Shown in pieces: positions 44,984-53,391 of a DNA stretch of 64,000 nt. The notes below the pieces were generated by a model. It saw nothing but the letters and a program-made list of their open reading frames with translations. It ran no database searches and was not told the DNA's origin. The position numbers and the translations under genes were made by a program. Origin of the DNA: DAOUKH01 sp965207995 (GTDB lineage Bacteria; Chloroflexota; Dehalococcoidia; SHYB01); assembly GCA_965207995.1 (NCBI GenBank), contig OZ242299.1:2666001-2730000 (forward strand), in the 5' to 3' direction. How positions within the stretch are numbered: position 1 is the first letter of the stretch; each line of letters starts with the position of its first letter.

Positions 44984-46129
44984 ATGACCACCATCGACCA
45001 GAACGTCGACAGCAAGCTCACCGACGAAGTCATCGCCAAGTACCGCGCCCGCATCGGCGAGGTCACCCCCATCACCAACGCCTGGAACTCCGAGGCGACC
45101 TACGACACGATCCGCCACTTCGCCAACGGCATCGGCGACGACAACCCCCTCTGGAACGACGAGGACTACGCCAAGGGCACCAGCTACGGCGACATGATCG
45201 CCCCGCCGAGCTTCCTCTTCACCTGCAACCAGGGGCCGCTCTCCCGCGGGCGCACCTCCGGCGGCTTCCGCGGCTTCACCGGCGTCCACCGCTACTGGTC
45301 GTCCGACGCCTGGGAGTACTACCACCCCATCAAGCGCGGCGACCGCATCCACGGCGAGACCTACCTGACTGATTTCATCGAGCACAAGAGCGCCTACGCC
45401 GGCCGCACCATCGAGGACAGCGCCACCCAGACCTTCTACAACCAGCGCGGCGAGAAGATCGCCGTCCACCGCCTGAACTTCATCAACTTCGAGCGCTCCA
45501 CCGCCGCCAGGGCCGGCAAGTACAAGGACATGGGCGAGCACGTCTGGACGCAGGAGGAGCTCGAAAGCCTGTGGGCCGATATCGAGAAGGAGGAGCGCCG
45601 CGGCGCGGAGCCCCGCTACTGGGAGGACGTCGAGGTCGGCGGGGAGATCCCCTGGGTGGTGAAGGGGCCGCTCTCACAGTGCGAGGTCGTCGCCTGGCAC
45701 GCCGGCTGGGGCGGACTCTTCCTCATGGCCTCCGAGATCGCGCAGCGCACCGTCCAGAAGCACCCCAAGGCCAACGTCCCCGACATCCACAACAAGGCCC
45801 CCGACTTCCCCATGCGCGCGCATTGGGACCGCGAATGGGCCCGGATGGTCGGCGCCCGCTCGGCCTACGACTTCGGCGGCCAGCGCGTCGCCTGGCTCAT
45901 CAACGCCCTGACCAACTGGGGCGGCGACGACTCCATGGTCCGCGGCATCGACGCCAAGTTCGTCAAGATGAACGTCCTCGGCGACGCCACCTGGTGCCAC
46001 GCCAGGATCAAGGGCAAGGAGATCGTCGACGGCGAACCCCTCGTCTTCTTCGAGTGCTGGGGCGTCAACCAAGAAGGCGACGTCACCGTCACCGCCGAGG
46101 CCAAGATGCGCCTCCTCAGCCGCGGCTAG
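44984..46129 (+). CDS. MaoC-like (hot-dog) dehydratase, two-domain
   Basis: 381 residues, with a double hot-dog fold. The N-terminal half (residues about 20-160) has HFANGIGDDNPLWNDEDYAKGTSYGDMIAPP, the MaoC hydratase/dehydratase motif with the catalytic Asp and His-like pair. The C-terminal half (205-380) has a second hot-dog with WAHAGWGG and ends in a beta-sheet block (MNVLGDATWCHARIKGK). Such proteins hydrate enoyl-CoA or dehydrate 3-hydroxyacyl-CoA. The start at 44984 is right after the CoA-transferase stop. It is followed by repeat copy 11. Confidence 0.85.
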   Translation: MTTIDQNVDSKLTDEVIAKYRARIGEVTPITNAWNSEATYDTIRHFANGIGDDNPLWNDEDYAKGTSYGDMIAPPSFLFTCNQGPLSRGRTSGGFRGFTGVHRYWSSDAWEYYHPIKRGDRIHGETYLTDFIEHKSAYAGRTIEDSATQTFYNQRGEKIAVHRLNFINFERSTAARAGKYKDMGEHVWTQEELESLWADIEKEERRGAEPRYWEDVEVGGEIPWVVKGPLSQCEVVAWHAGWGGLFLMASEIAQRTVQKHPKANVPDIHNKAPDFPMRAHWDREWARMVGARSAYDFGGQRVAWLINALTNWGGDDSMVRGIDAKFVKMNVLGDATWCHARIKGKEIVDGEPLVFFECWGVNQEGDVTVTAEAKMRLLSRG

Positions 46130-46147
46130 CGCGAACTGGGGCGTCCC

Positions 46148-46184
46148 TTAAGCCTCCCTCCCTGTGGGAGGGACTGAGGGCGGG
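46148..46184 (+). repeat. dispersed palindromic repeat, copy 11
   Basis: TTAAGCCTCCCTCC-CTGT-GGGAGGGACTGAGGGCGGGC, beginning 19 bases after the MaoC stop. The gap 46130-46427 (298 bases) contains copies 11 and 12 and a degenerate hairpin (46210-46240), and no gene. Confidence 0.85.
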
Positions 46185-46328
46185 CACGTGCACCCGCATC
46201 TCCTACCTCTTCTACCCCCGGAGACCCTTGCACAACGCTCCCGCGGCCTGGAACAGATGGAGCGGGGAGCCTCTGCCCACTTCTCCGGGGTGGGGCATCA
46301 CCCTAACCCGCCCCCACAGGGGGCCACC

Positions 46329-46424
46329 TTAAGCCTCTCCCCCTCTGGGGGAGACTGAGAGAGGGCCGGGGCGGGGCTCCTGGAGGTCCGGCCTCTTCTC
46401 CCCCGGGAGAAGATTGAGATGAGG
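46329..46424 (+). repeat. dispersed palindromic repeat, copy 12 (with companion hairpin)
   Basis: TTAAGCCTCTCCCCC-TCT-GGGGGAGACTGAGAGAGGGC, then the companion hairpin CTTCTCCCCCGGGAGAAG also seen in copy 1. It ends just before the stop of the DUF35 gene. Confidence 0.86.
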
Positions 46425-46427
46425 CCC

Positions 46428-46853
46428 CTACCCCGCCGGTTCGAAGCGGTACACCGTGAGGTCGTCGTCGCGGTCTTCCCAGACCACCTTCACCGGCATC
46501 CCGATGTAGAGGTCCTCGTTCTTGCAGTTGATCACGTTGCTGGTCAGCTTGACCCCGCCGCAATCGTTGAGCTGCACGATGGCCGCGTTGTACGGCGTCG
46601 TCGCGCGCACCGCCGGGTGCACGGCGTGGGGCACCAGGATGAACGACCAGACCTCGCCGATGCCCGCCGACTCAACGTAGGAGTACTTGAACGAGAGACA
46701 CTCCGCGCACACCGGCGTCGGCGCGAAGCGGTAGGCCCCGCACTGACTGCAGCGTTGGACGAGCAGCTTGTGCTGCTTACAGCCCTCCCAGAATTCCTGG
46801 GTATCCCGCTCGAATGCCGGGAGCGGCATGCCCTCTTCGAAGTATTTGCCCAT
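46428..46853 (-). CDS. DUF35 OB-fold/zinc-ribbon protein
   Basis: 141 residues, like that at 37574. Zinc-ribbon CxxC pairs are in RCSQCGAYRF and PVCAECLSFKYSYV, and the OB-fold strand is EVWSFILVPHAVHPAV. It lies 19 bases after the thiolase-like gene, forming the second thiolase/DUF35 pair. It most likely binds the CoA or acyl part of the partner's substrate. Confidence 0.9.
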   Translation of the reverse strand: MGKYFEEGMPLPAFERDTQEFWEGCKQHKLLVQRCSQCGAYRFAPTPVCAECLSFKYSYVESAGIGEVWSFILVPHAVHPAVRATTPYNAAIVQLNDCGGVKLTSNVINCKNEDLYIGMPVKVVWEDRDDDLTVYRFEPAG

Positions 46854-46872
46854 GGAATGCTCCTGCGGCCGG

Positions 46873-48051
46873 CTAGTTGCGGAGAATCAGCGCGCTCGAC
46901 GGCGGCGCCGCCGGTCCCGCCACCACCAGGCACGTCTCCGCGCCCTCGACCTGCGACGTCGACTCCCCGCGCATCTGGCGCACGCCCTCGACCACCATCT
47001 CCAGGCCGTGGATGTAGGCCTCCGCGAGGTTGCCGCCGCTGGTGTTGATCGGAAGCGAGCCGGAGGGATAGTCGATGTTGCCGTCCTCGATGAAGGGGCC
47101 GCCCTCACCCTTCTTGCAGAAGCCGAAGTCCTCGATGGCCATCAACACCTGGCCGGTGAAGTTCTCGTAGAACTGGCCCACGTCGATGTCGTTGGGCCCC
47201 ATGCCCGCCCGCTCGTAGCAGTCGCGGGCCGTCTCGACCAGTCCCGACGACGTCCACGTGCTCGCGGTGCGGGAGTGCTCGTCGCCCCCGTCGCGGTAAC
47301 CCGCGCCGTGGGCCGCGCCGGCGATGTAGACCGGCTTGCGCTTCAGCGACTTCGCCCGCTCCGCGCTGACCACCACCACGGCGCAAGCGCCGTCGTTCTC
47401 CTGGCAGCAGTCGTAGAGGTGGTAGGGGTCGGCGATCATGCGGGAATTCTGGTGGTCTTCGAGGGTGATGGGGCGGCCATACATGACGGCGCGGGGGTTG
47501 CGCTGGGCGTTGGCGTAGGAGTTGACGGAGATGCGGCCGAACTGCTCGCTGGTCGTGCCGAACTCGTACATGTGGCGGCGGGCCTGAAGTGCATACCGGT
47601 GGACTGCCGCGATCACGCCGAAGGGCATGGTGAAGGCGTTGTTGCCGCCGTAACGCCGCGCCCCCGTCCGGGCCGCGCCCTGCCCGAAGCGCCCGAACTG
47701 GCCCTGGCAGAGGGAGCGGTAGCAGACGACGGCGTCGGCGCTGCCGCTGTAGATCGCCATCGCCGCGTGGTGTACCACGCCGCAGGTCGAGTTGCCGCCG
47801 CCGGGGTACAGGCTGGCGTAGCGGAGCTGCTTGATACCGAGCGTCTGCGCCAGCGTCATGGGGTTGTTGCGGTCGACGCTGTAGGTGACGAAGCCGTCGA
47901 TGTCCTGCATCCGGAGGCCGGAGTCGTCCACCGCCTTGGTGATCGCCTCGCAGCAGAGTTGGAACTCGCTGCGCTCGATCTGGCCCCAACGGGTGTATTC
48001 GGTCTCGCCGATGCCGACGATCGCGGTCTGGTCTCGCATTGGCCAGGGCAT
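46873..48051 (-). CDS. thiolase-like (SCP-x type) protein
   Basis: 392 residues from ATG 48051, which has GGAGG four bases upstream. The N-terminus is AIVGIGETEYTRWG. In contrast to the enzyme at 38001, a cysteine is near the usual active-site place (GGGNSTCGVVHHAAMAI). The C-terminal region still lacks the thiolase GHPxG histidine motif (NTSGGNLAEAYIHG). It may therefore be an acyl-CoA thiolase of degenerate type or an aldolase. A strong promoter (48088-48115) precedes it; the pair with DUF35 is co-transcribed. Confidence 0.86.
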   Translation of the reverse strand: MPWPMRDQTAIVGIGETEYTRWGQIERSEFQLCCEAITKAVDDSGLRMQDIDGFVTYSVDRNNPMTLAQTLGIKQLRYASLYPGGGNSTCGVVHHAAMAIYSGSADAVVCYRSLCQGQFGRFGQGAARTGARRYGGNNAFTMPFGVIAAVHRYALQARRHMYEFGTTSEQFGRISVNSYANAQRNPRAVMYGRPITLEDHQNSRMIADPYHLYDCCQENDGACAVVVVSAERAKSLKRKPVYIAGAAHGAGYRDGGDEHSRTASTWTSSGLVETARDCYERAGMGPNDIDVGQFYENFTGQVLMAIEDFGFCKKGEGGPFIEDGNIDYPSGSLPINTSGGNLAEAYIHGLEMVVEGVRQMRGESTSQVEGAETCLVVAGPAAPPSSALILRN

Positions 48052-48087
48052 AGCGCCTCCAAAGGTCAACAGAATCGGGGCACGAGC

Positions 48088-48115
48088 ATTGTAAGCGGGG
48101 CCGGATGCCTGTCAA
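48088..48115 (-). promoter_or_regulatory. strong sigma70-type promoter of the second thiolase-like/DUF35 pair
   Basis: TTGACA (48110-48115), 16 bases, TACAAT (48088-48093) on the reverse strand, about 37 bases before the ATG at 48051. Confidence 0.65.
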
Positions 48116-48177
48116 GAAACGCCTAAACCGCCCCGCAGGGGGCCACCTTGAGCCTTCCTACCCCTGTGAGGAGCCTC

Positions 48178-48214
48178 TTAAGCCTCCCTCCCCCTGGGAG
48201 GGACTGAGGGCGGG
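48178..48214 (+). repeat. dispersed palindromic repeat, copy 13
   Basis: TTAAGCCTCCCTCCCCCTGGGAGGGACTGAGGGCGGGC. The 337-base gap 48052-48388 also holds a degenerate half-copy (48240-48275) and copy 14; no gene is seen. Confidence 0.84.
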
Positions 48215-48290
48215 CAAGGGTGGGGCGCGGAGGTCACCTCCGGCCTCTTCTCCCCCCGGGAGACTTTGCGTAACCTTGAACCGAGTGGGG

Positions 48291-48368
48291 GAGCAGCGCC
48301 ATGCGGGCGCTCGCGCGCCTGACGGCGCGCGCCCTCTCTCAAATCTCCCCCAGAGGGGGAGAGGGAAG
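48291..48368 (-). repeat. dispersed palindromic repeat, copy 14
   Basis: A full copy, nearly identical to copy 8 including the flanking TGGGGGAGCAGCGCC...CGGGCGC arm, and ending GAGGGAAG, 20 bases from the solute-binding-protein stop. Confidence 0.86.
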
Positions 48369-48388
48369 ACCACCCCCCAAGGCCGGCC

Positions 48389-49633
48389 TTAGGGCCGGGG
48401 CGCGGGTCCGAGCACCCTGTACTTTCGATCCTCGGTCCGCTCGTCCACCGGCAGGACCTCCACGACGACCCTGGACAGGCCCACGACTTCGCCGTCGGAG
48501 TCGAAGCTGTAGTCGTCGCCGATGGCGCCGCTCCACGTGATCTCGTACATGCAGTCGCGGAAGCCGTCCGCGTCCTGGTCGTCCTTGGTCTGCTTAAGGC
48601 ATTCGGCGGCGATGTACACGTCGTCATAGGCGGAACCCAGGTGCCACGGCAGCGTGACGTAGTTGTAGCGCGCCCTGAAGTTCGCCAGCACTTCCTGCGC
48701 CTTCTCGTTGTCCGGGTCGAGGTCCGCGGTGATGGCCTTCATCCCCGTCGCCGCGTCGCCCGCGATCGCCAGTGCGGTCGTCCCGACCGAGACCGTCTCC
48801 GCGTAGATGGGGCCTTCGTAACCCAGCTCTCGGGCCTGCTTAACGATGGTGCCCGCCGAGAACTCCGACTGCGGCGCAAGGTGCAGCGCGTCGGGACTCG
48901 CCGCGATCAGCTTCGTCAGCTGCGACCTGAAGTCGGTGACCTCCGGCAGGTACCGCTCCTCGGCCACCACCGTGCCGCCGCGCTCCTCGAATTGCGCCAC
49001 GGACGTGCGCCTGATGCCCTCCGCGTAGTCGGTCGACTCCGTGATGGTCGCCAGCGTGCGGACCCCGTCGGCCCACAAGGTATTCCCGGTGGCGATTCCC
49101 ACCTCGATGTCGCTGATCTGGGTGCGGAAGATGTAGTCGCCGGCCTTGGCGATGTCCGGGTTGCTTGCCAACCCCGAGAACAAGATGGTCCCGTCAGCCT
49201 CCGCAAGCGGGGCGACTCCCAGCATGGCGCCGCTGCACGACGTGCCCAGGATGATCTTCAGCCCTTCGACTTGGGTCAGCTTCTTGTACGCGGCGATGGC
49301 GTCCTGGGCGCCGCACTTGGAGTCCTCGACGACGAGCTCCAACGTGCGGCCGTCGACTCCGCCCGCGGCGTTGATCTCGTCGACAGCCATCTGCTTGGCC
49401 TGGCTCGCCACGGTGCCGTAGGTCTCACCAGGCCCCGTTAGCGACTCCATGACGCCGATCCTGAACGGGTCGTCATCTCCGCCGCCGGAGCACGCTACCG
49501 CCGCCAGCGCCAGGGCCGGCATCAACCCGAAGGCGAGGAATCTCTTGTTCCAGAGCCTCGCCAAGATGCGCCCAACGCTACCGGTCCTCCCGATGGCAGC
49601 AAATCTATGGCCCGTCTCCCCGGATGGCCTCAC
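48389..49633 (-). CDS. branched-chain-type (LIV) ABC solute-binding lipoprotein, orphan
   Basis: 414 residues. The GTG start at 49633 has AGGAGG 8 bases upstream. A basic N-region leads into a hydrophobic stretch with lipobox LAAVAC (Cys48), an acidic SGGGDDD linker, and the family-4 periplasmic-binding fold (IGVMESLTGPGETYG, AVDEINAAGGVDGRTLELVVEDSKC, GTSCSGAMLGVAPLAEADG). It binds a branched-chain amino acid, amide or related molecule outside the cell. No permease or ATPase gene is adjacent, so its transporter must be elsewhere. An extended -10 lies upstream. Confidence 0.9.
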   Translation of the reverse strand: MRPSGETGHRFAAIGRTGSVGRILARLWNKRFLAFGLMPALALAAVACSGGGDDDPFRIGVMESLTGPGETYGTVASQAKQMAVDEINAAGGVDGRTLELVVEDSKCGAQDAIAAYKKLTQVEGLKIILGTSCSGAMLGVAPLAEADGTILFSGLASNPDIAKAGDYIFRTQISDIEVGIATGNTLWADGVRTLATITESTDYAEGIRRTSVAQFEERGGTVVAEERYLPEVTDFRSQLTKLIAASPDALHLAPQSEFSAGTIVKQARELGYEGPIYAETVSVGTTALAIAGDAATGMKAITADLDPDNEKAQEVLANFRARYNYVTLPWHLGSAYDDVYIAAECLKQTKDDQDADGFRDCMYEITWSGAIGDDYSFDSDGEVVGLSRVVVEVLPVDERTEDRKYRVLGPAPRP

Positions 49634-49660
49634 GAGTCGTGCCTCCTAGTTTCGGCGCCC

Positions 49661-49669
49661 ACTATACCA
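49661..49669 (-). promoter_or_regulatory. extended -10 promoter element
   Basis: TGGTATAGT (TGn plus a good -10) on the reverse strand, 27 bases before the GTG start at 49633; no clear -35, as allowed for extended -10 promoters. Confidence 0.45.
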
Positions 49670-49691
49670 GTGCCATGTCGGGTGGAGCCCC

Positions 49692-49729
49692 TTAAGCCTC
49701 CCTCCCCCTGGGAGGGACTGAGGGCGGGC
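49692..49729 (+). repeat. dispersed palindromic repeat, copy 15
   Basis: TTAAGCCTCCCTCCCCCTGGGAGGGACTGAGGGCGGGC. Same variant as copy 13. Confidence 0.84.
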
Positions 49730-49773
49730 CGGGGCGGGGCGCGGAGGTCCCCTTCTGATTGCTGGATGTGACC

Positions 49774-49802
49774 TTGCATATTGGTAACGGAAACGTTACC
49801 AT
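49774..49802 (+). promoter_or_regulatory. promoter with operator-like inverted repeat in the spacer
   Basis: TTGCAT (49774-49779), 17 bases, TACCAT (49797-49802). A perfect inverted repeat, GGTAACG-GAAA-CGTTACC (49783-49800), fills the spacer and overlaps the -10. A bound dimer would block RNA polymerase, which fits autorepression by the antitoxin-like gene that follows. The predicted start (about 49809) coincides with its GTG, a leaderless arrangement. Confidence 0.5.
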
Positions 49803-49808
49803 TCGGAC

Positions 49809-50150
49809 GTGATTGAGATCAGAGAGCAACAAATGCCGCTCACTCGTGACTTCAAGGAGACCGTGCAGGCCCGCGCCGAGCGGGATTCGGCATTTCGAGA
49901 GGCGTTGCTCAAGGAAGGCGTCGAGTGCCTGCTTGCGGGAGACGTAGATACGGGAAAGATCGTGCTGCGTGACTACATCAACGCCACCATCGGATTCGAG
50001 GAGCTAGGCTCGCTGACGAACAAGCCGCCCAAGAGTCTGATGCGCATGTTCGGACCGTCCGGCAATCCCCACGCCCGCAACCTGTTCGAGGTAATCAGCC
50101 GCATCCAGGAGCACGAAGGCGTGCAGCTCGAAGTGAACGCCGTTCGATAG
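49809..50150 (+). CDS. addiction-module antidote-like DNA-binding protein (orphan)
   Basis: 113 residues starting at GTG 49809 (leaderless) or, possibly, ATG 49833 (MPLTRDFKETV), where many relatives begin. It resembles chromosomal antidote-type regulators associated with RelE/HigB-type toxins: MPLTRDFKETVQARAERDSAFREALL, LAGDVDTGKIVLRDYINATIGFEEL, then a helix-turn-helix (PPKSLMRMFGPSGNPHARNLFEVI). Such proteins neutralise a toxin and repress their own promoter; the inverted repeat just upstream is a likely operator. No toxin gene lies next to it in this window. Confidence 0.78.
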   Translation: MIEIREQQMPLTRDFKETVQARAERDSAFREALLKEGVECLLAGDVDTGKIVLRDYINATIGFEELGSLTNKPPKSLMRMFGPSGNPHARNLFEVISRIQEHEGVQLEVNAVR

Positions 50151-50233
50151 CCGGGGATGTCTCCGGCCTCCCCCTGGCGCAGCCGAGCGTGCGGGCGGGG
50201 CATATGTTTAAACCGCCCCCGCAGGGGCCCACC

Positions 50234-50270
50234 TTAAGCCTTCCTCCCTCTGGGAGGGATTGAGGGCGGG
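50234..50270 (+). repeat. dispersed palindromic repeat, copy 16
   Basis: TTAAGCCTTCCTCCC-TCT-GGGAGGGATTGAGGGCGGGC. The TTAAG end faces the antidote-like gene's 3' end. Confidence 0.84.
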
Positions 50271-50340
50271 CAGGGACGGGGCATCCCACCCGCTCCCCTC
50301 CTGTAGTACACTCATGCCAACCGCCGCCAGCCCACAGACC

Positions 50341-52053
50341 ATGCTCGACCTCCTCATCAAGAACGGCACCGTCATCGACGGCAGCGGCCTTCCCCGCTAC
50401 CGCGCCGACGTCGGCGTCCGCGATGGGCGGATTGTCGCTAAGGGACGCCTCGACGAGCCCGCGGGCCGCGTCATCGATGCCGAGGGCGCGATCGTCGCTC
50501 CCGGTTTCGTCGACATCCACACCCACTACGACGCGCAGATCATGTGGGACGGCCTGCTTACCAGCTCGCCGTGGCATGGCGCGACGACTGTCGTCATGGG
50601 CAACTGCGGCTACACCCTCGCACCCTGCAAGCCCGAGGACCGCGAGTTCCTCATGGGCATGTTCGCCCGCGTCGAGGCCGTCGATCTCGAAGTGCTTCAT
50701 ACCGTCCTCGATTGGGAGTGGCACAGCTTCCCCGACTTCCTCGACCGCGTGGAGCGGGAGGCGCTTGGCATCAACGTCGCGGCCCAGATCGGACACAGCG
50801 CCGTCCGCCGCTACGTGCTCGGCCCCGAGTCCGCAGAGCGCGCCGCCACCGACGAGGAGACGGCCCGCCAGCGCGCCATCGTCCGCGAGGCGGTCGCCGC
50901 CGGGGCCTTCGGCTTCAGCACCGCCCAGAGCCGGGGCCACGTCGCCGGCGACGGTACACCCGTGCCCAGCCGGCAGGCCGCCAAAGAGGAGATCATCGAG
51001 ATCGGCAGCGCCCTCGCCGAGTTCGGCCTCGGAAGCACCGAGATCGTCCCCGCCTCGCTCCGCGACCCCGACGGCTTCGACGAGAACGATCGCGCCCTGA
51101 TGACGGAGTTGGCCCTCCGTAGCGGCCGCCCGGTCAACTGGAATGAGCTCTCCCAGGTGTGGGAGCTGCCCGGCCAGTGGCGGAAGCAGGTCGACTTCAT
51201 GGAGGAGGCCGCCGCCAAGGGGGCGGCCATCTACGGCGTGGCCCGATGCCAGCGGCTCGACGTCCCCTGGAGCTTCGCCGACGAGCACGTCAACTACCGC
51301 AGCATCCCGACGTTGGGGCGTATCCTCTCAACACCGGTCGGCGGGCGTGAGGCGCTGCTGCGAAGCGCCGACGTCCGCGACGCCATGAAGCGCGAGCTTG
51401 AGTCCGATACCGAGACGATGCCCTACCGCAGCCTCCCCAACCTCATCGTGGCCCGCGCGAAGACGTCGGCCAATGCCCCGCTCAACGGCAGGACCCTTGA
51501 GGACGCCGCCGCCGCGCTCGACGTGCACGTCGTCGACGCGATGCTGGACCTCGCCTGCGAGGAGGGCCTCGCCACCGAGTTTGCCATCGTCGGCGCGCGC
51601 AACGGCGACGCCGAGGCCGTGGGCGCGATGCTCAACAGCCCCCACGCCGTCGCCGGCATCTCCGACGCGGGCGCGCACATCAACTTCATGAGCGGGGCCA
51701 TCTATTCGACCACCTTGCTGCGCTGGGCCTCCGACACCGGCCTGATCACGCTCGAGGAGGCGGTGCGCCGCCTCACCTTCCTGCCCGCTTCCGTCTACGG
51801 CATCCGCGACCGCGGCCTCCTCCGCGAGGGACTCGCCGCCGACGTGGTCATTTTTGAAGAGGACGAGGTCGGGCCGCTGGAGGCAGAACGCCTTCGCGAC
51901 ATCCCCGGAGGCGGCACCCGGCTGGCCAACCGCGCCGTCGGCGTGCGGAACGTCATCGTCGGCGGCGAGACCCTGGTCGAAGATGGCACGGACACCGGGG
52001 CCCGGCCCGGCCGCCTGCTCCGAAGCAGCCGCTATCACGGGAAGACGGCGTAG
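50341..52053 (+). CDS. N-acyl-D-amino-acid deacylase-like amidohydrolase
   Basis: 570 residues from ATG 50341 (MLDLLIKNGTVIDGSG), which matches the family N-terminus; ATG 50314 in frame would add nine residues, and neither has a ribosome site. Metal ligands HTH (His60, His62), the GNCGY cysteine segment and SDAGAH are present. It is paralogous to the genes at 4043 and 56238 and would release an amino acid from an N-acyl or carbamoyl form. It heads an operon with the two CoA-transferase genes (12-base gap) and the selenocysteine glutaredoxin. Confidence 0.87.
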   Translation: MLDLLIKNGTVIDGSGLPRYRADVGVRDGRIVAKGRLDEPAGRVIDAEGAIVAPGFVDIHTHYDAQIMWDGLLTSSPWHGATTVVMGNCGYTLAPCKPEDREFLMGMFARVEAVDLEVLHTVLDWEWHSFPDFLDRVEREALGINVAAQIGHSAVRRYVLGPESAERAATDEETARQRAIVREAVAAGAFGFSTAQSRGHVAGDGTPVPSRQAAKEEIIEIGSALAEFGLGSTEIVPASLRDPDGFDENDRALMTELALRSGRPVNWNELSQVWELPGQWRKQVDFMEEAAAKGAAIYGVARCQRLDVPWSFADEHVNYRSIPTLGRILSTPVGGREALLRSADVRDAMKRELESDTETMPYRSLPNLIVARAKTSANAPLNGRTLEDAAAALDVHVVDAMLDLACEEGLATEFAIVGARNGDAEAVGAMLNSPHAVAGISDAGAHINFMSGAIYSTTLLRWASDTGLITLEEAVRRLTFLPASVYGIRDRGLLREGLAADVVIFEEDEVGPLEAERLRDIPGGGTRLANRAVGVRNVIVGGETLVEDGTDTGARPGRLLRSSRYHGKTA

Positions 52054-52065
52054 CCGGAGGTTGGC

Positions 52066-53391
52066 GTGGAGCTCGGACGAATCCTGAAGGAAGGCGCGCT
52101 CTCCGGTCTGAGAGTCGTCGACTTCACCTGGGTGCGTGCCGGCCCGCAGACCACCCGCATCCTCTCCATGTTCGGCGCCGAGGTCATCCGCGTCGAGTGG
52201 CCCGACAGCCCCGACACAATCCGGTTCGCCGCCTCTCCTCCTGATGTCTCGCCCAGCCTCGACTCCGGCACCGACTTTAACAACTTCGGCTGCAATAAGC
52301 TGAGCGCGACGTTGAACGTTAGAAGCTCCAAAGGCATGGACCTCGTGAAGGAGCTTATCTCCGTCTCCGACGTCGTCATCGAGAACTTCAGCTCGCGGAT
52401 TCTGGAGAAGTGGGGCCTCGGCTACGAGCAGTTGAAGGAAGTGAACCCCACCATCGTCTACGTCAGCATGGCCGGGTTCGGCCACCGGGGCCGCCACCGC
52501 GACTACGACACCTGGGGCCCCGCGGTGCAGGCCGTGTCGGGCCTCACCTTCATCTCCGGCGCGCCGGGCAAGCCGCCCGCGGGCTGGGGCTACTCCTACA
52601 TGGACCACACCGGCGGCTACTACGGCGCGATGGCGGTGCTCGCCGCGCTCCACTACCGCCACGAGAGCGGACGCGGCCAGTACGTCGATCTCGCCCAGGT
52701 CGACGTGGGCTGCACCCTGACCGGCGCCGCCTTCCTCGACTACACCGTCAACGGGCGCAAGTCCGACCGCGAAGGCATGCCGCCGGGCAACCGCACCCAC
52801 TGGCCCGGCGCGTCGCTGGCCAACACCTACCGCGGCCCCCACGCCGCGCCGCACAATTCCTACAAGTGCAAGGGGAGCGATGCCCACGCCTGGTGCGTCA
52901 TCGTCTGCTACACCGACGATGAGTGGCGGGCCTTGGTCAAGGCGATGGGCGACCCCGAATGGGCCCACGATCCCAAGTACGACACCCTCCTGGGCCGGCT
53001 CGAACACCAGGAGGAGATGGACCTCAAGATCGAGGGCTGGACTAAGGAGCGGAACAAGTACGAGGTCATGGCCAAGCTCCAGGCCGCCGGAGTCCCATCC
53101 GCGCCGGTGCAGAGCATGGTGGACCGCGTCGAGAACGACCCGCAGCTGCAACACCGCGGCACCTTCGCTGCCACCGCCTCCCATCCCCTGCTCGGCGAGA
53201 AGATCTACGAAGGCATGCCGATGCAGCTACGCAACGCGCCGTGGGAGCTCTGGCGGCACGGCCCCTTGATGGGCGAAGACAACGACTACGTCTTCGACGA
53301 CCTCCTCGGCATGGAAGCCGGCGAGCGCGACGCCCTCGAAGGCGAGAACGTCTTCTGGCCCAAGGGAATGCAACGGAAGGCGGCGTCGTGA
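52066..53391 (+). CDS. CaiB/BaiF CoA-transferase, catalytic subunit
   Basis: 441 residues, started at GTG 52066 with CGGAGG seven bases before it. Family features: LSGLRVVDFTWVRAGPQTTR, VIENFSSRILEKWGLGYEQL, and the catalytic aspartate Asp180 in YSYMDHTGGYYGAM. The C-terminus has MGEDNDYVFDDLLG. It overlaps the next CoA-transferase gene by four bases (GTGA), a translational coupling seen in heteromeric enzymes. The partner lacks the catalytic aspartate, so these two are probably subunits of one enzyme, comparable to BbsEF. Confidence 0.92.
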   Translation: MELGRILKEGALSGLRVVDFTWVRAGPQTTRILSMFGAEVIRVEWPDSPDTIRFAASPPDVSPSLDSGTDFNNFGCNKLSATLNVRSSKGMDLVKELISVSDVVIENFSSRILEKWGLGYEQLKEVNPTIVYVSMAGFGHRGRHRDYDTWGPAVQAVSGLTFISGAPGKPPAGWGYSYMDHTGGYYGAMAVLAALHYRHESGRGQYVDLAQVDVGCTLTGAAFLDYTVNGRKSDREGMPPGNRTHWPGASLANTYRGPHAAPHNSYKCKGSDAHAWCVIVCYTDDEWRALVKAMGDPEWAHDPKYDTLLGRLEHQEEMDLKIEGWTKERNKYEVMAKLQAAGVPSAPVQSMVDRVENDPQLQHRGTFAATASHPLLGEKIYEGMPMQLRNAPWELWRHGPLMGEDNDYVFDDLLGMEAGERDALEGENVFWPKGMQRKAAS

